Below are positions 6,997 through 15,500 of a stretch of 64,000 nucleotides of DNA, piece after piece. How positions within the stretch are numbered: position 1 is the first letter of the stretch; each line of letters begins with the position of its first letter. The DNA is from Thalassobaculum litoreum DSM 18839 (GTDB lineage: Bacteria > Pseudomonadota > Alphaproteobacteria > Thalassobaculales > Thalassobaculaceae). The stretch lies in contig NZ_FNBW01000015.1 in assembly GCF_900102465.1 (NCBI RefSeq), positions 62,001-126,000 on the forward strand, read 5' to 3'. The notes beneath the pieces were generated by a model. That model worked only from the letters and a program-made list of their open reading frames with translations, searched no databases and was not told the origin of the DNA. Made by a program: the position numbers and the translations under genes.

Positions 6997-9480
6997 ATGG
7001 CGTCGGATTCTCCCAAAGCAGCGCCCCGGAACGCCGAGACGGCGGAACGGCTGGCGCGCTATTTCGAGAAGCGCGACTTCACCCGCACGCCGGAGCCCCG
7101 GAAGGCCGGGGATCCCGAGGGGCTCGCGCTGCGCTATTCGATGCAGAAGCACGACGCCAGCCGCACCCATTTCGACCTGCGCCTGGAATGGAACGGCGCG
7201 CTGCTGAGCTGGGCGGTGACCAAGGGACCGTCGCTGCGGACCAGCCAGAAGCGGCTCGCGGTCCGCACGGAGGATCATCCGGTCTCGTACCTGGACTTCG
7301 AGGGCGCGATTCCGGAGGACAATTACGGCGCAGGCACGGTGATGCTCTGGGATATCGGCCACTGGCGGCCGCTCGAGCCGCTGGAGAAGGGCCTGAAGAA
7401 GGGGCACATCCATTTCGCCCTGCACGGTCGGCGGCTGACGGGCGGCTGGCACCTGGTGCGGATGGACGGCAAGCGGCGCGGCGACAAGCGATCCGGTAAG
7501 AGCGACCGCGAGAACTGGCTGCTGATCAAGGAGGAGGACGAGGCGGCCGGAGAGCGCGACCCGATCCGACGCTACCGGCGCAGCGTCTCCACGAACCGTA
7601 CGTTCCGCGAGATCGCCGCCGGCGCCGACCTGCTTCCCTTGGTGGAGCGCGCCAAGCCCCTGCCGCGCTTCCGCAAGGTCCAGCTCGCCACCCTGGGCGA
7701 CAGTCTGGTCGATGGCGAGGCGTGGTGGCACGAGATGAAATTCGACGGCTACCGCGCCCTGGTCGCCCTGGGGAAGGGCGGGACAAAGATCTACACCCGC
7801 AACGGTCACGACTGGTCGGACAAGTTCGAGGCCCTGCTGCCCGATTTCGCCTCCCTGAACTGCGACAGCGCGCTGATCGACGGCGAGATCGTCGCCGGGG
7901 CCGGCATGTCCGGCTTCTCCGATCTGCAGAAGGCGATCAAGGCCGGCGGCCCCTTCACCTTCTATGCGTTCGATCTGCTGGAGCGCGACGGCACCGCGCT
8001 GCGGTCCAGGCCGCTGACCGGGCGGCGCGCGGCCCTGGAGGAGGTTTTCACCGATGTGCCGCCGCTCGGCGCCGTCCAGCTCAGCCCGATCATCACCGAG
8101 AACGCGTCGGAGGCCTTCGAGGCGGTGTGCGCGGCGCGCGGCGAGGGGCTGATCGCCAAGCGCCGGGATGCCGCCTACCAGGGCAGGCGCACCCGGGACT
8201 GGATCAAGGTCAAGTGCACGCGACGCGACGAGTTCGTCGTGGTTGGCTGGCAGAAAAGCGACAAGAAGAGCCGCCCCTTCAGCTCCCTGGTCCTCGCCGC
8301 GCACCGGGATGATACGCTCACCTATGTCGGCAAGGTCGGCACCGGGTTCGATGCCGATCTCCTCGAAGAGCTCGCGTCGACCATGAAACCGCTGGCGCGC
8401 AAGACCGCGCCGCTGACCGTGCCGAAAGCCGAGGCCCGCGGCGTGCAGTGGATCACGCCGAAGCTGGTGGCCGAGGTGACCTATGCCGAGTTCACCGCCG
8501 ACGGCCGCGTGCGCCACGCGGTGTTCGAAGGTCTGCGCGCGGACAAGCCGGCAGCCGATGTCGAACTGGGAGGCGATACCATGGCCGAGGACGGGCGCGT
8601 CGAGATCGCCGGACTCTCCGTCAGCCACCCCGAGCGGGTGGTCTATCCCAAGGCGGACCTCACCAAGCGGCGGGTCGCCGAGTATTACGAGGTGATCGCC
8701 GACCGGATGCTGGAAGCGTGTGCCGATCGGCCACTGTCGCTGGTGCGTCTGCCGACCGGACTCGACGGTGATCGCTTCTTCCAGAAGCACGCCGGCACCG
8801 GTTTTCCCGACGCTCTCAAGACGGTGGAGATCGAGGAGAAGGACGGGAACAAGGAGCTTTACATGTATGTCACCGACGCCGCCGGGCTGGTCGGCGCGGT
8901 GCAGATGGGCACGCTGGAGTTCCACGTCTGGGGCTCCCGGCGCGACCGGTTGGACCGGCCCGACCGGCTGGTCTTCGATCTCGACCCCGACGAGGGCCTG
9001 GCCTTCGCCGACGTGAAGCGGGCGGCGTTCGACCTGCGTGAGCGGCTGGACGGGTTCGGGCTGCCGTGCTGGCCGATGGTGACCGGCGGCAAGGGCGTGC
9101 ATCTGGTGGTGCCGCTGCGCCGGATCGCGGAATGGGAGGCGGCGAAGCACTATGCCCAGACCTTCGCCTCCCTCATGGCCCAGGAGGATCCCAAGCGCTA
9201 CACGGCGGAACTGCCGAAGGCCAGACGCAAAGGTCGGGTGTTCATCGACTGGCTGCGCAACCAGCGGGGCGCGACGTCGATCGCCCCGTTCTCGCTGCGC
9301 GCCCGGGAAGGGGCGCCGGCCGCCGTGCCGGTTGCCTGGGACGAGCTGGACACGCTCAAATCCGCCCAGGCCTTTCCCCTGGATGCGGCCCTGGAGCGGA
9401 GCTGGAAAGATCTGACGCTGCCCAAACCGGTCGGCCTGTCGCGCACGCTGATCGAGCGCCTGGAGGAGGCGGCGGGCTGA
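6997..9480 (+). CDS. ligD: Multidomain ATP-dependent DNA ligase LigD (NHEJ)
   Basis: Three-enzyme protein of bacterial non-homologous end joining, 827 residues. Order: 3'-phosphoesterase (~20-190; H52, H58, D60 in KHDASRTHFDLRLEW), ATP ligase (~220-520; nucleotidyl lysine K248 in EMKFDGYR; later EGLIAKRR and DWIKVKC), and primase-like polymerase (~540-825; metal aspartates D661/D663 in VFDLDPDE and D751 in VFIDWLRNQRG). PE-ligase-polymerase is the usual proteobacterial order. No ku gene lies in this window; Ku is normally the end-binding partner and may be elsewhere. All active-site residues I can check are intact. Confidence 0.96.
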   Translation: MASDSPKAAPRNAETAERLARYFEKRDFTRTPEPRKAGDPEGLALRYSMQKHDASRTHFDLRLEWNGALLSWAVTKGPSLRTSQKRLAVRTEDHPVSYLDFEGAIPEDNYGAGTVMLWDIGHWRPLEPLEKGLKKGHIHFALHGRRLTGGWHLVRMDGKRRGDKRSGKSDRENWLLIKEEDEAAGERDPIRRYRRSVSTNRTFREIAAGADLLPLVERAKPLPRFRKVQLATLGDSLVDGEAWWHEMKFDGYRALVALGKGGTKIYTRNGHDWSDKFEALLPDFASLNCDSALIDGEIVAGAGMSGFSDLQKAIKAGGPFTFYAFDLLERDGTALRSRPLTGRRAALEEVFTDVPPLGAVQLSPIITENASEAFEAVCAARGEGLIAKRRDAAYQGRRTRDWIKVKCTRRDEFVVVGWQKSDKKSRPFSSLVLAAHRDDTLTYVGKVGTGFDADLLEELASTMKPLARKTAPLTVPKAEARGVQWITPKLVAEVTYAEFTADGRVRHAVFEGLRADKPAADVELGGDTMAEDGRVEIAGLSVSHPERVVYPKADLTKRRVAEYYEVIADRMLEACADRPLSLVRLPTGLDGDRFFQKHAGTGFPDALKTVEIEEKDGNKELYMYVTDAAGLVGAVQMGTLEFHVWGSRRDRLDRPDRLVFDLDPDEGLAFADVKRAAFDLRERLDGFGLPCWPMVTGGKGVHLVVPLRRIAEWEAAKHYAQTFASLMAQEDPKRYTAELPKARRKGRVFIDWLRNQRGATSIAPFSLRAREGAPAAVPVAWDELDTLKSAQAFPLDAALERSWKDLTLPKPVGLSRTLIERLEEAAG

Positions 9481-9505
9481 CTCCGCCGCCGCGGGGCGGT
9501 TCATC

Positions 9506-10588
9506 TTAGGGGTCGGTTCCCGGGTCCAGGGAGGCGTAGAACGCCGCCAACGCCCGCAGCTCGCCGTCGTCGAGATCGCGTGCCGCCTGATGCATCAGAT
9601 GCGCGCGGGCGGTGCCGCCCCGCTCCCCGTCGCGCCAAAGCTCCAACTGACGCAGCAGATAGGGCTTCGGCTGCCCCGACAGGCTGGGGAACAGCGCGGA
9701 CCGGCGATCCGGCCAGGGACCGTGGCAGGCGTTGCAGGCCGGCACGTCGCGGCGCGCCGGCGAGCCCATCGCGAGGCTCCGTCCCAGGACGATCCGCTCC
9801 CGGTCGCCGTCCGGCTCCGAGGTTGGCGCAGGGGAGGGCCGTCGCGCCGCGTAGAACCCGGCGAGGCGTGCATCGTCGGTGGCGTCCAGGGTCGAGGCCG
9901 CGTGCCGCATGATGCCGCTCTGCCGCGCTCCGGAGCGATAGGCGGCGAGGGTGGCGGCGATATAGGCCTCCCCCAGCCCGTCGAGACGGGGCACCTGCGC
10001 GTTGCCGCGTCCCCGCCCGTCGGCACCGTGACAGGAGGCGCAGGAGGCGGCATCCGCCCCGGCCGTCTCGTCCGGCATGTCGGGCGGTGCCACCAGGGCC
10101 TCGTACTCGGCCAGGCTCATGCCCGCCACCCGTGTCAGGAAGGCGACCACCGGCCAGACATCGTCGTCGCGGGACCGCGTCGGCCACGCCGGCATCCCAC
10201 TCATCTTCACGCCATGCTTCACGATCCAGAAAAGGTGCCGGGGCTCCCAGTCCGACACCGCGTCCCTGATCGGCGGCGGTGCCGGTACCATGGACAGCGC
10301 CGTCGCCGTGCGCGCCTCGCCGGGCCCCGCATGGCACATATGGCAGGCGGCGTCGTAATGGCGGGCCCCGAGGGCGACGAGGTCGGGATCGGACAGGTCC
10401 GGCACCGTCTCGGCCGGCGGCGCGCGCAGCTCCACCGCATTGCGGAAGGTGGTGTGCAGGACCCAGGACACGCTCGGCAGGTGTCCGCCCCGGGCCGAGA
10501 CGTTGAACAGGCCCAGGAAGACGACGAGCCCGGCCGCCACGGCGGCGACGGCGATCAGGATGCCGGTGTGAAGGAGGAAGCGCGTCAT
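9506..10588 (-). CDS. Membrane-anchored triheme cytochrome c
   Basis: A 360-residue protein with one N-terminal helix (~5-27) anchoring three cytochrome c domains in the periplasm. Haem motifs: CHMCH (82-86), CASCH (183-187) and CNACH (285-289); distal methionines are probably in VKMSGMPAW and equivalents. It is the last gene of the oxidase operon, overlapping the CtaG-like gene as ATGA (10585-10588). It likely passes electrons to the oxidase or links it to another donor. The first domain resembles the mono-haem subunits of alcohol or gluconate dehydrogenases, but no dehydrogenase gene is here. Confidence 0.9.
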   Translation of the reverse strand: MTRFLLHTGILIAVAAVAAGLVVFLGLFNVSARGGHLPSVSWVLHTTFRNAVELRAPPAETVPDLSDPDLVALGARHYDAACHMCHAGPGEARTATALSMVPAPPPIRDAVSDWEPRHLFWIVKHGVKMSGMPAWPTRSRDDDVWPVVAFLTRVAGMSLAEYEALVAPPDMPDETAGADAASCASCHGADGRGRGNAQVPRLDGLGEAYIAATLAAYRSGARQSGIMRHAASTLDATDDARLAGFYAARRPSPAPTSEPDGDRERIVLGRSLAMGSPARRDVPACNACHGPWPDRRSALFPSLSGQPKPYLLRQLELWRDGERGGTARAHLMHQAARDLDDGELRALAAFYASLDPGTDP

Positions 10589-11196
10589 GACCGGGCCCCC
10601 TCGCGGCGCCGCCGGTGCCCGGCCGGGTCGGCGAGCAGGTCGCGGGCGACCAGCACTAGGCCGGCGATGAGATAGATCGGCGTGCCGACGGCGAGCATGA
10701 TCATGCCGCCGACCTGCTGATCCGCCGCGCCGCCGCAGATCTCCGACGGATAGACCGAACGGGTGCCGACCATCAGCAGCGCGCCCAGCAGCGTCATGTG
10801 CATCGAGGTCAGCAGCAGTCCGACTGGCCCGGCCAGGGACAGGCTGGGCCGCAGCACCGACATCCAGACCAGCACCCCCGCGCCGAGATAGGAGGCCTGC
10901 TCCATCGCGAACCAGAAAAGCGAGGTCTGGGCCGCCGCATGGGCGGACGGCACATGCCAACCCCAGACGGCGACGAACTCGACGATCACCGCCACCATCG
11001 GCGAGACGCGCCGGGCGACGCGGCTCTCGGCCAGCGGCACGGCGAGCAGCGGGGCGGCGACCGCGACCACGGCGATGTGCCGGGCCATGTGATCGGCGAA
11101 GGACCACGGCCAGGCGACCGGCGGGAGCAGCCAGGCGAGTACGCACAGGAGTAGGCCGGCGGCCAGGCAGAGCGAGGAAACCGTCACCCGCCGCAT
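10585..11196 (-). CDS. CtaG-type (caa3) cytochrome oxidase assembly membrane protein
   Basis: A 203-residue polytopic membrane protein with about six helices and conserved histidines typical of the caa3 CtaG family: FADHMARHIAVVAVAAPLL, VWGWHVPSAH, and LTSMHMTLLGALLMVG. Members help assemble cytochrome c oxidase, probably its copper centres. It sits inside the oxidase operon, starting within the stop codon of the preceding gene (TGATG) and ending inside the start of the next (ATGA). This is not the soluble-domain CtaG/Cox11. Confidence 0.88.
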   Translation of the reverse strand: MRRVTVSSLCLAAGLLLCVLAWLLPPVAWPWSFADHMARHIAVVAVAAPLLAVPLAESRVARRVSPMVAVIVEFVAVWGWHVPSAHAAAQTSLFWFAMEQASYLGAGVLVWMSVLRPSLSLAGPVGLLLTSMHMTLLGALLMVGTRSVYPSEICGGAADQQVGGMIMLAVGTPIYLIAGLVLVARDLLADPAGHRRRREGARS

Positions 11197-11606
11197 CACA
11201 CGCACCCCGTCACGAACACCGCCGGCAGGGCCACGTACAGCACGCCGACGAAGGACAGGCAGGCCAGCAGAAACGAGGCGTGGCCCAGGAATTCGTGGCG
11301 ATGCTCCGTCACCGGCCGATGGTGCACATGGTCCCGGTCGTCGAGGAAGTCCCATTGCCGCCAGGAGCGCCAGCCGGTCCAGGCGATCAGGGCGAGGGCC
11401 ACCGCCGTCGCCGTCCCGATCATCGCCCGCAGCAGCCACCCGTCCTCGGCCAGGCGGTCGAGCTTGGCGCAGACCACGGCCGTCGCCGCGTAGCAGGCGA
11501 TGAAATGCAGCGCCCAGATCGTCGGGCCGAGGGCGATCAGCCACAGGCTGCTCTGCTCCTCGGAGAAGGTCTTGAGTTCGGTCTTTTCCTCCCGGTGCTG
11601 CGCCAT
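11196..11606 (-). CDS. Small membrane protein of the oxidase operon
   Basis: A 136-residue protein with three hydrophobic segments (about 22-47, 60-80, 108-133) and a His-rich loop (DRDHVHHRPVTEHRHEFLGH) between the second and third. The LWLIALGPTIWALHFIACY opening helix matches uncharacterised proteins often found beside subunit I-III oxidases. The clustered histidines could bind metal, perhaps in oxidase assembly; that is inference. One base separates it from the oxidase gene, and it overlaps the CtaG-like gene by one base. Confidence 0.8.
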   Translation of the reverse strand: MAQHREEKTELKTFSEEQSSLWLIALGPTIWALHFIACYAATAVVCAKLDRLAEDGWLLRAMIGTATAVALALIAWTGWRSWRQWDFLDDRDHVHHRPVTEHRHEFLGHASFLLACLSFVGVLYVALPAVFVTGCV

Positions 11607-11607
11607 G

Positions 11608-14220
11608 TCAGATCATCCCCGGCAGCAGATCGACGACGGCGGCCGACACCAGCACCGTCGCGGCCATGAAGTTCCAGTACAGCGACACGTTCCACAGGTC
11701 GGCGTCGTATTCCGGCGTCAGCTTGCCGAACAGACTGCCGGCCAGACAGTAGAGCTGCATGATGCAGCCGGCCGACACGTGGACCGCCGTCCAGACCAGG
11801 ATCGCCCAGACCGTCGCCGGATAGACGTGGGATGTGGGATCGAGCCCGGCGCTATGGGCCGACCACAGCATGGCGCCGGCGCCCAGGGCCGTCAGCGCGG
11901 CCGCCGTCGCCAGCGAGGCCCGGGCGATGCCGACCTGCGCGGCACGATTGGCGCGCCTGGCGTATCGGGTCAGCGCCCAGGAGACGGTGAGGGCGGCGGC
12001 ACCGGCCCAGACCCAGCCGCTCGCCGCATGGGCCGCCCCGTCCGGCGGAAAATCGGCGCTGGCGGTCCAGAAGTAGAAGAAGCCGAAGATCAGGCTGGCG
12101 AAGGCGGTGGCGTCGGCCAGCATGGTGATCCACATACCCCACCAGCCGGGCGCCGCCGGGCCGGAGACGTAGATCGGCACGGTCAGGCCGAGCCCGATCT
12201 CCTTATGCGTCTTCTCCGGCGGTCGGGCGGTACCGGTCCACAGCCACCAGATCACGCAGGCGACGGCCAGCACGCCGCAGACGATGGCCGGCGGATACCA
12301 GTGGAAGGTCGGGAAGATGAAGGCGCCGCCGGTGAACGCCGCCGCCAGATGGGTGATCCAGGTTGGGCCGCCCACGCGCAGGCACTGCACCGGCACGGCG
12401 TCGAGCACCGTGGTCACCAGGGTCTCGCGCTTGCCCTCCTCGGCGTCGGGCAGGTAGTAGCGCCCGGCATCCATCCGTTCGACGATCTTCGGCTGGTCCC
12501 ACAGCGGGTAGCGGCTCTCGATATACGGGATCGAGCGCACGCCCCAGGCCTGGTCCGGGACGTCGTGCGACCACTCCAGCGTGCCGCCACCCCAAGGATT
12601 GCGCGCCGTGTAGGGCTGGCGGCCCTTGGGCCGGATCAGGTCCCAGGCGAAGACCAGGAAGCCGGCGGCGACGACGAAGGCGCCGACCGTTGAGATCAGG
12701 TTCGGCAGGTCCCAGCCGATGTCGCCCGGATAGGTGTAGACCCGGCGCGGCATGCCCATCAGCCCGGCGAAATGCATCGGCATGAAGGTGACGTTGAAGC
12801 CGGCGAAGGCCAGCCAGAAGGCCCAGCGCCCGAGCCGGGGCGACATCTGCTTCTTGGTGAAGAACGGGTAGAAGTAATAGACCCCGGCCATCACCGGGAA
12901 CACCATCCCGCCGAAGATCGTGTAGTGCAGATGGGCGACGATGAAATAGGTGTCGTGCACCTGCCAGTCCATCGGCGCCAGCGCCAGCATCACCCCGGTC
13001 AACCCGCCCGCCGTGAAGATCGCCAGCGACCCGGCGATGTAAAGCATCGGCACGCTCCACGTCACCCGGCCGACCATCAGGGTGGCGAGGAAGGCGAAGA
13101 TCTGCACGCCGGTCGGGATCACCACCGCCTCCGACGCGGCGGAGAAGAAGCCGAGCGACAGGGCCGGCAGGCCGGTGGTGAACATGTGATGGGCCCACAG
13201 CCCGAAGGACAGGAAGCCGGTCCCCACCGCCGAGAGCACGATCCAGGAATAGCCGAAGATCGGCCGCTGGGCGGCGGTCGGGATCACCATGGCGGCGATG
13301 GCGATCGACGGCAGGAAGATGATGTAGACCTCCGGATGGCCGAAGATCCAGAACAGGTGCTGCCACAGCATCGGGTCGCCGCCGCGCTCCGGATCGAAGA
13401 ACGGCCAGTCGAAGCTGCGCTCCAGCTCGAACAGGAAATCGCCGGCGATCAGCGGCGGAAAGGCGAACAGGATCATCCCGCCCACCACCAGCACGTACCA
13501 GGCATAGAGCGGCATCAGGTTGATGCGCATCCCCGGCGGCCGGCACTTCAGCGCGCCGACGATCAGCTCGACCGCGGCGGCGATGGAGGCGACCTCGATG
13601 AAGGACAGGCCGAGCAGCCAGATATCGGCACCCATGCCCTCGCTCTTGGTGGCGAGCGGCGGATACATGAACCAGCCGGAACTCGGCCCGACGCCGAACA
13701 GCACCGACCCCAGCACGAACACGCCGCCGATCAGGAAGCACCAGTAGCCATAGGCCGAGAGCCGGGGGAACGGCATGTCCCGGGCGCCGAGGAAGGCCGG
13801 CAGCAGCAGAATCGAGATCGCCTCGAACATCGGCACGGCGAACAGGAACATCATCGCCGAGCCGTGCATGGTGAAGAACTGGTTGAACGTGTCGGCGGGC
13901 AGGAAGTCGTTCTCCGGCACCGCCAGCTGCACGCGGATCAGCAGGGCCAGCACACCGGCGCAGAGCATGAAGAAGAACGCGGTCAGCGAATACCAGGCGC
14001 CGACCTCGGAATTGTTCACCGCCGACAAGTAACGCCAGCCGGTCGGCGTCTTCCAGGCCGCGCGCAGCCGGTCGGCCGAGGCCTTGGCGAAATCCGGGTC
14101 GACCGGCGCGTCGAGCATGGCGTCCGTGGGCGGGTAGGCGTCGCCATGAGCCTCGGCGGCGTCGCGCGGCTCATTGCGGCCGCCCGGGTTCCGGCCCCGA
14201 TGATCGGTCGTGTCGGTCAT
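11608..14220 (-). CDS. ctaD: Cytochrome c oxidase subunit I-III fusion
   Basis: Catalytic subunit of an aa3/caa3-type oxidase that reduces O2 and pumps protons. Of 870 residues, ~60-540 are subunit I with all redox ligands: H119 (TMHGSAMMF, haem a), H295/Y299 (FGHPEVY, CuB and cross-linked Tyr), H344-H345 (CuB), H430 (haem a3) and H432 (haem a) in VAHLHY. After a linker and two helices, ~690-870 match subunit III (GPAAPGWWGMWITMLADATAF to the C-terminus). The fusion is known in some bacterial caa3 oxidases. The ATG overlaps the subunit II stop by one base. Confidence 0.96.
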   Translation of the reverse strand: MTDTTDHRGRNPGGRNEPRDAAEAHGDAYPPTDAMLDAPVDPDFAKASADRLRAAWKTPTGWRYLSAVNNSEVGAWYSLTAFFFMLCAGVLALLIRVQLAVPENDFLPADTFNQFFTMHGSAMMFLFAVPMFEAISILLLPAFLGARDMPFPRLSAYGYWCFLIGGVFVLGSVLFGVGPSSGWFMYPPLATKSEGMGADIWLLGLSFIEVASIAAAVELIVGALKCRPPGMRINLMPLYAWYVLVVGGMILFAFPPLIAGDFLFELERSFDWPFFDPERGGDPMLWQHLFWIFGHPEVYIIFLPSIAIAAMVIPTAAQRPIFGYSWIVLSAVGTGFLSFGLWAHHMFTTGLPALSLGFFSAASEAVVIPTGVQIFAFLATLMVGRVTWSVPMLYIAGSLAIFTAGGLTGVMLALAPMDWQVHDTYFIVAHLHYTIFGGMVFPVMAGVYYFYPFFTKKQMSPRLGRWAFWLAFAGFNVTFMPMHFAGLMGMPRRVYTYPGDIGWDLPNLISTVGAFVVAAGFLVFAWDLIRPKGRQPYTARNPWGGGTLEWSHDVPDQAWGVRSIPYIESRYPLWDQPKIVERMDAGRYYLPDAEEGKRETLVTTVLDAVPVQCLRVGGPTWITHLAAAFTGGAFIFPTFHWYPPAIVCGVLAVACVIWWLWTGTARPPEKTHKEIGLGLTVPIYVSGPAAPGWWGMWITMLADATAFASLIFGFFYFWTASADFPPDGAAHAASGWVWAGAAALTVSWALTRYARRANRAAQVGIARASLATAAALTALGAGAMLWSAHSAGLDPTSHVYPATVWAILVWTAVHVSAGCIMQLYCLAGSLFGKLTPEYDADLWNVSLYWNFMAATVLVSAAVVDLLPGMI

Positions 14221-15212
14221 CAGCGGAGCCCCTTCAGATAGGTCGCCAGATCGATCAGGTCCTGCTCCGGCAACGCGCGGTAAGTCGGCATCCGCACATC
14301 CGGCTTGATGTGGTCGGTGCGGGCGAGCCACTGGCCGAACCCCTCCGCCGTCGCCGGCAGGGTGCCGGCGCCGATGGTCCGTCGCCCGCCGACATGGGTC
14401 AGGTCGGGCCCGACGGCCCCCTTGGCCGGGGTGCCGCGCACCGCGTGGCAGGCGCCGCAGCCCTCGGCCAGGAACACCTCCCGTCCGCGCTCGGCGGCGG
14501 CGTCGGCCGGCGCGGCGGCGTCCTCGCGCTCCTTCGCCAGCCAGGCCTCGAACTCTTCCGGCGGCAGCACGACCACGGGAAAGGCCATCAGCGCGTGGCT
14601 GGTGCCGCAGAACTCGGCGCACTGTCCGCGGAAGACCCCGGTGCGGGTCGGCTCCAGCGCCATGCGGGTCTCGCGGCCCGGGAACATGTCCATCTTGCCG
14701 CCGAGGTTCGGGACCCAGAACGAGTGGATCACCTTGGCCGCCGTCAGCTTGATCTCGGTGCGGGCGCCCACCGGCAACCGAAGTTCGTTGGCCGACACCA
14801 CCGGCCCGCCGCCGTCCTGCGGCAGATACTCGACCCGCCACCACCACTGCTCGCCGGTCACCCGCACGGTCAGCCCGTCTCCGGGCGCGCGCTGGTCCGG
14901 CATGATGGAGAGACCGTAGGACAGCAGGATGGCGAGCAGAACGGTGGGAAAGGCGATGCCGGCGCCGATGATCACCGCTTCGCCGATCTTCCGGGAATGG
15001 GGTCGGACCCGCATGCGCGTGACGTAGAAGAAGGCCCCGTTCAGCAGCAGCCAGAGGACGACCGCGCCCGACAGCAGGACCCAGAACAGGGTCGCCAGGA
15101 CCTCGGCATCCGCCCCGGCCGGATCGAGCACGGACTGCACGCCGGTGCAGCCGCCCAGGCTCAAGGCACAGGCGGATGCGACACCCGCGCGGATCCGGAG
15201 CCGCACCCTCAA
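14220..15212 (-). CDS. ctaC: Cytochrome c oxidase subunit II with fused cytochrome c domain
   Basis: Electron-entry subunit of the caa3-type oxidase, about 330 residues. A lipobox (ALSLGGC, Cys22) anchors it, followed by two helices (~37-63, 80-102), a cupredoxin domain with all CuA ligands (H163, C198, E200, C202, H206, M209 in GQCAEFCGTSHALM), and a C-terminal cytochrome c (GCGACH, C252/C255/H256). I favour the TTG at 15212 because GGAG lies six bases upstream and it gives a normal short lipoprotein signal; a GTG at 15206 or an ATG at 15341 are alternatives. First gene of the operon. Confidence 0.93.
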   Translation of the reverse strand: MRVRLRIRAGVASACALSLGGCTGVQSVLDPAGADAEVLATLFWVLLSGAVVLWLLLNGAFFYVTRMRVRPHSRKIGEAVIIGAGIAFPTVLLAILLSYGLSIMPDQRAPGDGLTVRVTGEQWWWRVEYLPQDGGGPVVSANELRLPVGARTEIKLTAAKVIHSFWVPNLGGKMDMFPGRETRMALEPTRTGVFRGQCAEFCGTSHALMAFPVVVLPPEEFEAWLAKEREDAAAPADAAAERGREVFLAEGCGACHAVRGTPAKGAVGPDLTHVGGRRTIGAGTLPATAEGFGQWLARTDHIKPDVRMPTYRALPEQDLIDLATYLKGLR

Positions 15213-15388
15213 GACGGTCTCCGTCCGCGGAGGAGAGTGGCGCGGGAGGCCGGCGGGTCGGGCGAATACATCATGGCCTCGGGTCAAGCGTGCGGCACCG
15301 ATGCCGCCCGGCGGACCCGTTATCCGGTCGGACGGCGACACGGACGCAACGCACCACGGCCGCCCAGGTTCCCGCCAAGGCCGGCCTG

Positions 15389-15401
15389 GGTGACCGTCAC
15401 C
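15389..15401. promoter_or_regulatory. Palindrome upstream of the oxidase operon
   Basis: GGTGAC-C-GTCACC, a perfect 13-base palindrome about 180 bases upstream of the oxidase operon, in the 288-base gap that must hold its promoter. Could be a regulator site; no known consensus is claimed. Nothing else in this gap looks like a gene. Confidence 0.25.
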
Positions 15402-15500
15402 ACCTTGGTCGCGAAACCGAGGGTCACCGCACGCGTGCCGGAGAATGTCGAGCGACCCGCCCCACTACCTGCGCCAGCCCCGAAGGCGGGCGCCGCCGGC

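Noticed and set aside
9483-9499. CCGCC...GGCGG hairpin between ligD and the triheme cytochrome gene
   Set aside because: Only five pairs, no U-run; in this base composition such repeats arise by chance.
6952-9504. An 850-codon open frame on the minus strand opposite ligD
   Set aside because: It is the complement of a GC-rich coding gene; its translation is low-complexity Arg/Gly/Pro/His-rich with no domain, while the plus strand encodes an intact LigD.
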